Shown here: in pieces, positions 1 through 6,850 of the stretch
Layout of the letters: every line of letters begins with the position of its first letter
How positions within the stretch are numbered: the first letter of the stretch is position 1
Source: Oscillospiraceae bacterium
Lineage (GTDB): Bacteria; Bacillota; Clostridia; Oscillospirales; Oscillospiraceae
Reading direction: 5' to 3'
Assembly: GCA_017378975.1 (NCBI GenBank)
Contig: JAFNXT010000003.1
Location: forward strand, 1 to 12,272
Length of the DNA stretch: 12,272 nucleotides
Notes under the pieces: generated by a model
Told to the model about the DNA's origin: nothing
What the model saw: only the letters and a program-made list of their open reading frames with translations
Databases searched by the model: none
Position numbers and translations under genes: made by a program

Positions 1-26
1 GCTGATGACGAAAAGGAGAGGATATC

Positions 27-341
27 ATGGAAGCTACACTGAACGTCACCCCCGAGCAGCTGCGGTCTACTGCCAGCACTTTCTCCGCTAAAGCCACTCA
101 GGTCAAGGCCCTCCACGACAGCATGCTGCAGAAGGTCAACGCCCTGAACAACACCTGGACCGGCGAGGCCGCCACCGCTTACGCCACCAAGTTCAATGCC
201 CTGAAGGGCGGTATGGAGACCATCTACTCCATGATCACGGAGCACGTCAAAGACCTGAACGCCATCTGCGATAAGTTCACGGAGGCCGAGCGGGTCTCCA
301 CCGCCGCCGCCAACGAGCTGCCCAACAGTACGCTGGGCTGA
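27..341 (+). CDS. WXG100 family (EsxA-like) T7SS protein
   Basis: This 104-aa protein has the length and all-helical character of WXG100/ESAT-6 proteins, the small secreted dimers that are substrates and co-substrates of type VII secretion. The signature W44-T45-G46 lies at the turn between two predicted amphipathic helices (about 8-42 and 47-90). Near the end of helix 2, F84-x3-E88 resembles the YxxxD/E secretion motif with Phe in place of Tyr. There is no signal peptide or membrane segment, as expected. The start is supported by an AGGAG site at 14-18, 8 nt before the ATG. It is the first complete gene of the window and heads the tight + strand cluster. A perfect hairpin lies between it and the next gene and may set their relative expression. 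The family call is secure; which proteins it partners is inferred. Confidence 0.93.
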   Translation: MEATLNVTPEQLRSTASTFSAKATQVKALHDSMLQKVNALNNTWTGEAATAYATKFNALKGGMETIYSMITEHVKDLNAICDKFTEAERVSTAAANELPNSTLG

Positions 342-355
342 TAACGGATCACGAT

Positions 356-377
356 ACCGGGGCCACAGTGCCCCGGT
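356..377 (+). promoter_or_regulatory. Intergenic hairpin upstream of the 352-aa gene
   Basis: ACCGGGGC (356-363) and GCCCCGGT (370-377) form a perfect 8-bp stem with a 6-nt loop. No T-run follows; the next bases are A-rich and lead into the ribosome site at 393-397. It is therefore not a canonical terminator. More likely it is an mRNA stability, processing or attenuation element that sets WXG100 expression apart from the downstream genes (inference). Confidence 0.6.
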
Positions 378-404
378 CACAGAGAAAAGAACGGAGGAAA
401 GAGG

Positions 405-1463
405 ATGCTGAAGGTAGACACCCTCTGCATGCAGACCCAAGAGCAACGGCTGCGCCAGATCGCACGGCAATTGGAGGATATCTCATCTCGTGTGGCAGAT
501 GTCCACCAGAAGCTCCGCTGGAGCTCCGGCATCAAGCCCCAGGTCCGCAGCAGTATCAACAGCCACCGCCAGCAAGTCGCAAACGGACGGACCAGTGCGA
601 TCCAGCTGGCCAACGCTCTGGATACCGCCGCCGCGATGTATATCCGCTGTGAAGAGGCCGCCGCTCCCGACAGTCAGGGGCCGGTCGGCAAGGCCAGTGG
701 CCCTCTATCAGGAAAGATCCCCGGCGCCTCGGAGCTGGGCACATCCATGAGCGGAGCCATCTCCGGTGGCAAGAGCTGGCGGGACTATCTGGGCACATTC
801 AACGATGTGTTCCCCTACGCCTATACCGCGTTCTCTACCTTTGGTCGATACGCCAAGATCGGTCGGGCGGTAGGCTTCGGAAAAGCCGTCTCCTGGTGGT
901 CCAGAGAGGTCATGGGACTGAAGCCCGGCCGTGCCTCCACCGCCAGCACCTTCGCCAAGCGGTTCCACAACAACCTGACCAACTCCACCTCCCCCTACAA
1001 CAAGATGTGGAAAGAGATCGGCAAGGACTTCACCGGCAAGAACGGTGTAGGCAAGGCCGTCGTATCCTACGGCACCGTCGCCATCACCGGCGTGCTGAAT
1101 TTCTTCGACAACAAGGATGAGCGGGACCAGTCCGGCGGCACCATATCCACGGAACGGATGGTCGCGGAGACTGTGACCGAGACCGCCGTGGATGTGGCGG
1201 TCGGCTACGGTGCCAGCATCGCTGTCGGTGCGGCGATCACCGCCCTCACCGGTGCGGTAGCTGCACCCGCCCTGGTGTTCGTCGCCTCCGGTGCTGCGAT
1301 CGCTGTGTGGAACAAGTATGACATGACGGAGAAGGTCTCCGACTGCGTGCTGGATGGAGTGGAGGCTGTGGCGGATACCGCCCAGAACGTCGCCAAGTCC
1401 GTGGGCAAGGGCGTGAAGAACGCAGGCAAAGCCGTAGGCAAATGGTTCAAAAAAATATTCTAA
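405..1463 (+). CDS. Candidate T7SS effector: N-terminal LXG/WXG-like domain, hydrophobic Gly/Ala-rich C-terminal region
   Basis: The 352-aa product opens with a predicted helical hairpin (about 1-86, starting MLKVDT and ending around Y79-I-R-C-E-E) that resembles the T7SS targeting domains of LXG-type proteins. The same pattern recurs at the C-terminus of the lipase encoded at 7865. A Gly/Ser/Pro linker (88-122) and a middle region (123-240) follow. Residues 261-301 are a long hydrophobic Gly/Ala-rich stretch, and the tail (329-352) is Lys-rich and ends K-W-F-K-K-I-F. Known LXG toxins with glycine-zipper segments, such as TelE and TspA, damage membranes, so a membrane-active effector is the leading idea, but no toxin family is recognised with certainty. 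The start is supported by GGAGG 7 nt before the ATG. The DUF4176-like gene follows after 9-15 nt. It could instead be a structural or scaffold substrate. Confidence 0.72.
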   Translation: MLKVDTLCMQTQEQRLRQIARQLEDISSRVADVHQKLRWSSGIKPQVRSSINSHRQQVANGRTSAIQLANALDTAAAMYIRCEEAAAPDSQGPVGKASGPLSGKIPGASELGTSMSGAISGGKSWRDYLGTFNDVFPYAYTAFSTFGRYAKIGRAVGFGKAVSWWSREVMGLKPGRASTASTFAKRFHNNLTNSTSPYNKMWKEIGKDFTGKNGVGKAVVSYGTVAITGVLNFFDNKDERDQSGGTISTERMVAETVTETAVDVAVGYGASIAVGAAITALTGAVAAPALVFVASGAAIAVWNKYDMTEKVSDCVLDGVEAVADTAQNVAKSVGKGVKNAGKAVGKWFKKIF

Positions 1464-1478
1464 CAGAGGTAGATGACA

Positions 1479-1751
1479 ATGACGATCAAAGACCTTCTCC
1501 CTGTCGGTTCCGTGGTCCTGCTGAAAGAGGGCCAGAAAAAACTGATGATCTGCGGTATCCTGCAGAGCGACGCTGCGAACCAGGGCGATGAGTACGACTA
1601 CATGGGCGTCCTTTACCCCGAAGGCCATATCGGAGAACAGTTCCAGTATCTGTTCTACCACGAGGATATCGACCAGATCATCTTCCGTGGCTATGAGGAC
1701 GAAGAACGGGACGCGTTCCTGACGAAGCTGGCAGCGCTCTACGAACAGTAA
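1479..1751 (+). CDS. DUF4176-like small protein
   Basis: This 90-aa acidic, soluble protein matches what I know of DUF4176: an early LPVGSVVLL strand, then KLMICGIL, a Y-D-Y-x-G-V-L-Y-P-E-G core and a hydrophobic F-x-Y-L-F-Y-H-E-D-I stretch. DUF4176 proteins are typically encoded beside WXG100 and LXG genes in Firmicutes T7SS loci. Their biochemical role is not established; an accessory or chaperone function for the adjacent substrate is an inference. I chose the ATG at 1479 because GAGG at 1466-1469 sits 9 nt upstream of it. The in-frame ATG at 1473, two residues earlier, would leave only 3 nt. It has no signal peptide or TM segment, so it is a poor candidate for immunity against a membrane-inserting toxin. 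Confidence 0.8.
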   Translation: MTIKDLLPVGSVVLLKEGQKKLMICGILQSDAANQGDEYDYMGVLYPEGHIGEQFQYLFYHEDIDQIIFRGYEDEERDAFLTKLAALYEQ

Positions 1752-1763
1752 GACGCATCGCTC

Positions 1764-1790
1764 CCTGCGGTGGGCTGGCCCCATCGCAGG
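1764..1790 (+). promoter_or_regulatory. Intergenic hairpin upstream of the PP2C gene
   Basis: CCTGCGGTGGG (1764-1774) pairs with CCCATCGCAGG (1780-1790), giving an 11-bp stem with one G-U pair and a CTGGC loop. It lies 10 nt before the AGGAGG site at 1801-1806 and has no T-tract. Its position matches the hairpins at 356-377 and 6799-6826. Confidence 0.55.
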
Positions 1791-1811
1791 AGAGATATAC
1801 AGGAGGCATCT

Positions 1812-2534
1812 ATGGACTGGGCAGCGATATCACATCCCGGCTCACGGGAAGTAAATGAGGATAGCACGGGCATCGCGGAAACGCAGGATGTCCGCTGCTT
1901 TGTCGTTGCGGACGGTTTGGGCGGACACGGCATGGGAGATACAGCCTCACAAACGGCTGTAGAAGCTTTCCGGAGCGTGTTCCAGGGATCTTCCGCTCCC
2001 CTGACACAGACCATGGAAGCCGCGTTCCTCCATGCTCAGGACCAGCTCCTGGCGGAGCAGGACCGGCTCCACGTCCCGGCGCAGATGAAGACCACAGCCG
2101 TTGCGCTGGCTGTGGACCAGACCCATCTCATCTGGGGCCACATCGGAGACAGCCGGCTGTATTCCTTCCGCTGGGGTCGTGTCCGACAATTGACCCGGGA
2201 TCACAGCGTCCCACAGATGCTGGTGATGACCAAACAGATCCGCCCACAGGCCATCCGCTTCCATCCGGACCGCAATATGTTGCTAAGGGTCCTGGGGCTG
2301 GCGGGGGAACCACCCAGATTCGAGCTGTCACCGCCGAAGAAGCGAAAAAAGAAGCAGGTCTTCCTGCTGTGTACCGATGGATTCTGGGAATGGATCACGG
2401 AAAAAGAGATGGCGCACTGTCTGCGGAGCGCTGCGTCAGCAGAAGATTGGCTGACACGAATGGAACAGATCATACTCAGCCGCGGAGAGGGTCTCCAGAT
2501 GGACAACCTATCCGCGATCGGTGTGTGGCTCTGA
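1812..2534 (+). CDS. PP2C-family Ser/Thr protein phosphatase
   Basis: This 240-aa protein is the usual size for a bacterial PPM/PP2C phosphatase, which removes phosphate from Ser/Thr using a binuclear metal centre. The motifs occur in order: R-E-V-N-E-D near residue 17, V-V-A-D-G-L-G-G-H-G (metal-binding Asp and Gly), W-G-H-I-G-D-S-R-L-Y, L-T-R-D-H-S, L-C-T-D-G-F-W-E near the C-terminal third, and a final D-N-L-S-A-I-G-V. All expected metal-binding acidic residues appear present. The ATG at 1812 is preceded by a consensus AGGAGG with 5-nt spacing; an upstream in-frame start would run through the hairpin and the ribosome site and is unlikely. It has no TM helix, so it is cytosolic. Two kinases encoded nearby are its natural opponents, and the FHA-like protein follows directly. 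The family assignment is firm; the target proteins are not known. Confidence 0.95.
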   Translation: MDWAAISHPGSREVNEDSTGIAETQDVRCFVVADGLGGHGMGDTASQTAVEAFRSVFQGSSAPLTQTMEAAFLHAQDQLLAEQDRLHVPAQMKTTAVALAVDQTHLIWGHIGDSRLYSFRWGRVRQLTRDHSVPQMLVMTKQIRPQAIRFHPDRNMLLRVLGLAGEPPRFELSPPKKRKKKQVFLLCTDGFWEWITEKEMAHCLRSAASAEDWLTRMEQIILSRGEGLQMDNLSAIGVWL

Positions 2535-2569
2535 TACGATATGACGGACCGTGACGAAAGGGTACGACG

Positions 2570-3190
2570 ATGGATAAAGTAAAATGTGAGAATGGACACT
2601 TCTTCGACAGAGACAAATTCACCCATTGTCCGATCAAAGACTGTGGTGCACCGATGGCATTCCGTGTGCAGACGGATCTGTCACCATGGCAGCCCCCTGC
2701 CCCCGTCCCAGTCCCGGATCCGGAGCCGGTCCCTCCCGGGCCTGCCCGGCCTGTCAGGAACGACTGGATCTTCGATGACGATCCAGTCCCGGAGCCTGTG
2801 CCGGAGCCTGTACCGGAGCCTGTACCGGAGATCTCTTCGTTGCCGGTGGGCTGGTTGATCGGACTGACCGGAATGTATCACGGCCAGACCTTCCTCCTCA
2901 GCGAAGGCCAGACCCGCATCGGTCCCAGTGCGGAGCATGAGATCTCCTTATCGGAAGATGGCTCTTTTTCCGCAGATCCCTTCGCCATACTGACCTATAC
3001 CCCCGATACAAGAAAGACTTACATCCAAACCTGCTCCAACGAAAGAGCAGTCTGGCTCAATGACGAACCCTTCCTCTCCCAAACAGAGTTGCGTGCTTAT
3101 GACAAGCTGCAGATCGGACCGGAGCTTTTCCTGTTCCTCCCTCTGTGCGGCGCCCGGTTCGCCTGGGAAGACTACCAACGCCAGAAATAA
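2570..3190 (+). CDS. Zinc-finger protein with proline-rich linker and degenerate FHA-like domain
   Basis: The 206-aa protein has three parts. Residues 6-25 hold a small Cys/His cluster (C6, H10, C20, C25) of the type C-x2-G-H-x-F-D ... C-P, a probable zinc knuckle. Residues 41-90 are a proline-rich spacer that includes P-E-P-V repeats. Residues 95-195 have the strand pattern of an FHA domain: G-x-Y-H-G-Q-T-F-L-L, R-I-G-P-S, a Ser-containing segment, a W-L-N-D turn, and D-K-L-Q-I-G with a closing hydrophobic strand. FHA domains bind phosphothreonine, but the usual Arg after I-G is Pro here and the S-x-x-H pair is not preserved, so phosphopeptide binding is doubtful. It is cytosolic. It lies between the phosphatase and the kinase, its stop codon adjoins the kinase ribosome site (TAAGGAGG), and it probably acts as an adaptor. 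An AAAGGG site lies 7 nt before the ATG. Confidence 0.8.
   Translation: MDKVKCENGHFFDRDKFTHCPIKDCGAPMAFRVQTDLSPWQPPAPVPVPDPEPVPPGPARPVRNDWIFDDDPVPEPVPEPVPEPVPEISSLPVGWLIGLTGMYHGQTFLLSEGQTRIGPSAEHEISLSEDGSFSADPFAILTYTPDTRKTYIQTCSNERAVWLNDEPFLSQTELRAYDKLQIGPELFLFLPLCGARFAWEDYQRQK
2789..2830 (+). repeat. 12-bp in-frame tandem repeat encoding Pro-Glu-Pro-Val
   Basis: CCGGAGCCTGTG at 2789-2800 is followed by two CCGGAGCCTGTA units (2801-2812 and 2813-2824) and a half unit, CCGGAG. It encodes the rigid P-E-P-V spacer before the FHA-like domain. Near-identical units suggest that length changes by slippage. Confidence 0.85.
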
Positions 3191-3205
3191 GGAGGATCAC
3201 ATATC

Positions 3206-6200
3206 ATGTTGAAAAGATGCCTTGGCTGTATGGAGGAACATGAGTTCCAAGACAGCCGATGCCCCAATTGTGGATATATCCAGGACACCGAGGTAGAAAG
3301 CCCCCTCCACATGACACCGGGTCTGAAGCTCCATGGACGCTTCCTGGTGGGACGGGTGCTGGGTTACGGCGGCTTCGGTGTGACCTATATCGGATGGGAC
3401 CTGACCTTACAGCAGAAGGTCGCTATCAAGGAATACCTGCCCAGCGAACTGGCCACACGGATGGGCGGCCAGACTCAGGTGACCGTCTTCGGCGGTAACA
3501 AGCGTGAGCAGTTCGGTACCGGTATCGAACAATTCGTCAAAGAAGCCCAGAGATTACACCAGCTCCAGAACGCAGAAGGTGTTGTCCGCATCCTCGACAG
3601 CTTCCAGGAGAACAACACGGCATACATCGTCATGGAATATCTGGAAGGCGAGACCCTGACCGCCCGTCTGGACCGGGAAGGGAAGCTGGACCCGAAGGAA
3701 GCCATAGAGTTGCTGCTGCCGGTGCTGGATTCTCTGGAGAACATCCACCAGCAGAGCATCATCCACCGGGACATCGCTCCGGATAACATCTTCCTGACCA
3801 AGGACGGTCAGGCAAAGCTGATCGATTTCGGTGCGGCTCGCTATGCCACCACCTCCCACAGCCGCAGCTTGTCTGTGATCATCAAGCCCGGCTATTCCCC
3901 TGAGGAGCAGTACCGGAGCCAGAGTGCCCAGGGCCCCTACACCGACGTGTATGCCCTTGCAGCAGTACTGTACCGTGCGATCACCGGCACTGTGCCTCCG
4001 GATTCCATGGAGCGGCGTGCCATCTTCGAAAAGAGCGGAAAAGATCCGCTCCAGGATCCGACCAAGCTCAGCAGCATCGACAAGGGCGCGGGCAATGCGA
4101 TCATGAACGCCCTGAACATCCGGGCAGAAGACCGTACCGCCACTGCCTCCCTGTTCCGGAAAGAGCTGGAGGAAGGAGCCAAGCCCAAAAAGTCCAAGGG
4201 CGGCAAATGGCCGCTGTGGCTGAAGATGCTGTTGCCGGCTGCCGGCATCGCGGCGATCGCCCTGCTGGTCCTGCTGTCCACCGGTGTGATCGGTCCCTCC
4301 CGGGATCCCGGAGGCCACATCTCTCTGAGCCAGACCGAAGCCCGTGTCCCCAGCGTAGTCAACTATTCGGTGGACGTGGCACGAGCCACCCTGGCGGAAT
4401 TGGGACTGGAATGCCAGATCGTCGGAACACAATATTCCGATTCTCTCCCAGCCAATGTTGTCCTTTACCAGAGCGTCGCCCCCGGTCAGGTGGTGGAGAA
4501 GAACACCGTGATCGGTATCTACATCAGCACAGACACCGGTGGCGATACGACAGAGGGTCAGATGCCCTTCGTGCAGTATACCGCATATGAAGAAGCCAAG
4601 GCCCTGCTGGAATCCCTGGGCCTGATCGTCCTGCCGGAAGAGGTCTACAGCAGTAGCGTCCCCGAAGGCATGGTCGCCAGCCAGAGTCTGGATGCTGAGA
4701 CCGAGATCAAAAAAGGTGACACGGTGACGCTCCAGGTCAGCAAGGGACCGGACCCCGATGCCCCCACCGCAGATATCCATACCGTCGTATTGAGCCAGGA
4801 GAGCTTCGAGCTCTATCTGGGTGACACCATCCCCATGGTAGCTCACGGCGGAAACGGAAAATATACCTATGAGACCAGCGACCCGACCATACTGAGCATC
4901 TCCGCCGACGGGACCATCACCGCAGCAGGTGCGGGCACCGCCACCGTCACGGTCCGCAGCGGCTCCGCCAAGGAAGCCACCTGCACCATCACCGTGTCGG
5001 ATTATACGATCGCCATCGCCCCCGGCGAGCTGAAGCTGTTCGTTTCCGGCAACACCTCCCTTGCTGTGTCCGGCATCCCCACCGGAGCCACTTTGGAATG
5101 GACCAGCGCCGACTCCGCCATCGCCACTGTGGATGCCGAAGGCAAAGTCACAGGCGTTGCCAGCGGTACCACCACCGTCACCGTCACCTGGATCAACGGC
5201 CAAAAGACCTACACCGCTACCTCTGCCGTGATCGTGGATAAGGGCGGCATCACCTTGAGCGAAAGCAGTATCGGCTCCTTCTATGTGGGGCAGACCCGTA
5301 CGCTCACAGCCACCACCTCTCCCGCAGACCAGACGGTGACCTGGAAGAGCAGCAACGAAAAGGTCGTCACAGTCAGCTCCGACGGCAAGATCACCGCAGT
5401 CGGCGGCGGTTCCGCCACCATCACCGCCTCCTTCGGAGAGAATACCGCAAGTTGTAAAGTGACCGTGACCCAGCCTTCCGTGGCTCTGACCAAGTCCAGT
5501 CTGTCTTTGACCGTGGGCGACACCTCCAGATTGTCTGCCACCGTGGTCCCCAGCGGCACCTCTGTAAAGTGGAGCAGTGATGACTCCGGCATAGCGAAGG
5601 TCAGCGACGGTAAGGTCACGGCCGTTTCCGCCGGTACCACTACGATCCGGGTAAAGGTCACCTACGAGGGCAAGACCTATAGCGACAGCTGCAAGGTGAC
5701 TGTGACCAAAAAGGGATCCACATCTACCACGAATCCTACTACGAAACCCACTACGAAACCTAACACGACGCCTACTACGCCCAAACCCGCGGTAAAGCTC
5801 TCCGTTTCTCTGAACAACACTTCGGTGTCTATGACCGTGGGCAACACCCAGACCCTAAAAGCTACTGTCAGTCCCAACGGCACCAAAGTCAGCTGGAGTA
5901 GTAGTGACAATTCCGTAGCCAAAGTCGACAGCAACGGCAAGGTCACCGCAGTAGGAGCTGGCTCCGCCACCATCACTGCCACGATCACCAGCGGCGGCAA
6001 CACCGCCAAGGCTACCTGCAAGGTCACAGTGTCCAAGCCCAGCATTTCTTTGAGTTCCCACTCCGAGAGATTGACCTATGCTGAGCGCGAACAGGACCGC
6101 GGTACGGTCAAGCTGACCGCCACGGTAAAACCTGATAAGGGTGATGTGAACTGGTCTATCAGTGACCGTTCTGTTGCGACCATCAGTAGCAAGGGAACGT

Positions 6201-6688
6201 CCTGTACGATCACAGCAAAGTCTTCCGGTACAGCGACTGTTACCGCAACGTATACAGTGAACGGGACGACGGTGAAGGATACCTGTGAGGTCACGGTCAA
6301 GCCGGCGGGATCCACCCTGAAGATTTCCAATATCAAGCACCCTACCCAAAGCACCCTCTCGGATTTCTACTTTAGTGCGGATATCTCGTCCAATTACCAG
6401 CTCACAAAAATTTTTATGTCGGGCAAGGCGAAGTCCAATAAATTGGGGCTTTCTGTATCTGACAGCGCTACGTTTACTTTCGTCAGTGGTGTCTACGAAA
6501 CCACCCCGGAAGAAGCAGAGCTGTTTACGATATTCCTGAAGGGCTGGTATGGCGGATTGTACAAGCTGTATAATAACACGATCGGTGCATTGCTCAATGA
6601 TTCCCTGACCGTCACGGCGCATGCAACAGTCTATGATTCCTCTGGCGCGACTTACAGCTTTGATATCACCTACGTTTTGGAGGATTGA
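3206..6688 (+). CDS. Membrane Ser/Thr protein kinase with zinc ribbon, PASTA and Big2 domains
   Basis: The 1160-aa protein has an N-terminal zinc ribbon (C5, C8, C19, C22). A Hanks-type kinase domain follows (about 44-322): glycine loop G53-Y-G-G-F-G, catalytic K75 in A-I-K-E-Y-L-P, helix-C E113, H187-R-D189 with N194, and D207-F-G. One TM helix spans about 337-358. Outside the membrane are two PASTA domains (381-442 and 453-514), about six Big2 Ig-like domains (527-1033) with a Thr/Pro linker between the fourth and fifth, and an unrecognised 127-residue tail. PASTA domains in PrkC/Stk kinases bind muropeptides or lipid II; Big2 domains occur in surface proteins. PrkC-type kinases are usually 550-700 aa with three or more PASTA repeats, so this one is enlarged. 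The ATG has GGAGG 10 nt upstream. The Lys of the HRDxK motif is Ala. The kinase call is certain; ligand and targets are inferred. Confidence 0.95.
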   Translation: MLKRCLGCMEEHEFQDSRCPNCGYIQDTEVESPLHMTPGLKLHGRFLVGRVLGYGGFGVTYIGWDLTLQQKVAIKEYLPSELATRMGGQTQVTVFGGNKREQFGTGIEQFVKEAQRLHQLQNAEGVVRILDSFQENNTAYIVMEYLEGETLTARLDREGKLDPKEAIELLLPVLDSLENIHQQSIIHRDIAPDNIFLTKDGQAKLIDFGAARYATTSHSRSLSVIIKPGYSPEEQYRSQSAQGPYTDVYALAAVLYRAITGTVPPDSMERRAIFEKSGKDPLQDPTKLSSIDKGAGNAIMNALNIRAEDRTATASLFRKELEEGAKPKKSKGGKWPLWLKMLLPAAGIAAIALLVLLSTGVIGPSRDPGGHISLSQTEARVPSVVNYSVDVARATLAELGLECQIVGTQYSDSLPANVVLYQSVAPGQVVEKNTVIGIYISTDTGGDTTEGQMPFVQYTAYEEAKALLESLGLIVLPEEVYSSSVPEGMVASQSLDAETEIKKGDTVTLQVSKGPDPDAPTADIHTVVLSQESFELYLGDTIPMVAHGGNGKYTYETSDPTILSISADGTITAAGAGTATVTVRSGSAKEATCTITVSDYTIAIAPGELKLFVSGNTSLAVSGIPTGATLEWTSADSAIATVDAEGKVTGVASGTTTVTVTWINGQKTYTATSAVIVDKGGITLSESSIGSFYVGQTRTLTATTSPADQTVTWKSSNEKVVTVSSDGKITAVGGGSATITASFGENTASCKVTVTQPSVALTKSSLSLTVGDTSRLSATVVPSGTSVKWSSDDSGIAKVSDGKVTAVSAGTTTIRVKVTYEGKTYSDSCKVTVTKKGSTSTTNPTTKPTTKPNTTPTTPKPAVKLSVSLNNTSVSMTVGNTQTLKATVSPNGTKVSWSSSDNSVAKVDSNGKVTAVGAGSATITATITSGGNTAKATCKVTVSKPSISLSSHSERLTYAEREQDRGTVKLTATVKPDKGDVNWSISDRSVATISSKGTSCTITAKSSGTATVTATYTVNGTTVKDTCEVTVKPAGSTLKISNIKHPTQSTLSDFYFSADISSNYQLTKIFMSGKAKSNKLGLSVSDSATFTFVSGVYETTPEEAELFTIFLKGWYGGLYKLYNNTIGALLNDSLTVTAHATVYDSSGATYSFDITYVLED
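5735..5782 (+). repeat. 12-bp tandem repeats encoding a PTTK/PTTP linker
   Basis: There are four 12-bp units: CCTACTACGAAA (5735-5746), CCCACTACGAAA, CCTAACACGACG and CCTACTACGCCC (ending at 5782). In frame they encode PTTK, PTTK, PNTT and PTTP. The result is a flexible Thr/Pro hinge between the fourth and fifth Big2 domains, a type of sequence common in wall-spanning regions and prone to length variation. Confidence 0.85.
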
Positions 6689-6700
6689 TCGACTGGTCCT

Positions 6701-6784
6701 GCGCCAATGCTGTAGATCCCGTTTCGGGTATCGACCCGATCCTGGCGCCAGCCTCACTTTCCAGTTCGTTCACATCATCTACAG
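6701..6784 (+). other. Structured 162-bp gap between the kinase and the lipase module
   Basis: Within the gap at 6689-6850, GCGCCA (6701-6706) pairs with TGGCGC (6743-6748) around an inner CGGGT/ACCCG hairpin (6725-6738). CTGTAGAT (6710-6717) has an exact inverted copy, ATCTACAG, at 6777-6784. These pairings overlap and could be alternative folds. There is no T-run, so it is not an ordinary terminator, and no known riboswitch class is recognised. It may mark a transcript boundary. Confidence 0.4.
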
Positions 6785-6797
6785 TTGAGCCCAAAAT
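6769..6797 (+). promoter_or_regulatory. Weak candidate promoter for the lipase module
   Basis: TTCACA (6769-6774; 5/6 match to TTGACA) is separated by 17 bp from CAAAAT (6792-6797; 4/6 match to TATAAT). Transcription would start near the base of the following hairpin. The match is modest; read-through from the kinase gene is an equal possibility. Confidence 0.3.
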
Positions 6798-6798
6798 G

Positions 6799-6826
6799 CC
6801 CCATGGTCGGGACCCCGGCCATGGGG
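6799..6826 (+). promoter_or_regulatory. Strong hairpin upstream of the TTG-started WXG100 gene
   Basis: CCCCATGG (6799-6806) pairs with CCATGGGG (6819-6826), extended inward by one T-G pair and three G/C pairs, giving a 12-bp stem with a tetraloop. It lies 10 nt before AGGAGG (6837-6842). It has no T-tract. It is the third such hairpin before a ribosome site in this locus. Confidence 0.6.
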
Positions 6827-6850
6827 TCGCCAAGACAGGAGGTTGACCAA

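Noticed and set aside
356..377. Hairpin after the first WXG100 gene as an intrinsic terminator
   Set aside because: The stem is followed by C/A-rich sequence without a T-run, and the next gene has its ribosome site immediately downstream.
708..1784. Long minus-strand open frame of 358 codons opposite the 352-aa gene
   Set aside because: It is antisense to a well-supported gene with a good ribosome site and domain structure, has low-complexity His/Gly/Asp-rich content and no recognisable motif.
3554..5203. Minus-strand open frame of 549 codons opposite the first kinase
   Set aside because: Its Gly/Asp-rich composition is what antisense to GC-biased codons yields. It overlaps unmistakable kinase and PASTA motifs on the other strand.
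2781..5790. Short tandem repeats as a possible CRISPR array
   Set aside because: The repeats are contiguous 12-bp in-frame codon repeats without spacers.
5855..6757. Minus-strand open frame of 300 codons opposite the Big2 region
   Set aside because: It is a shadow of the kinase gene, Arg/Gly-rich, with no domain and no plausible promoter.
6689..6784. tRNA-like or known riboswitch in the gap before the lipase module
   Set aside because: The pairings do not form a cloverleaf, there is no T-loop sequence, and no conserved riboswitch core is recognisable.
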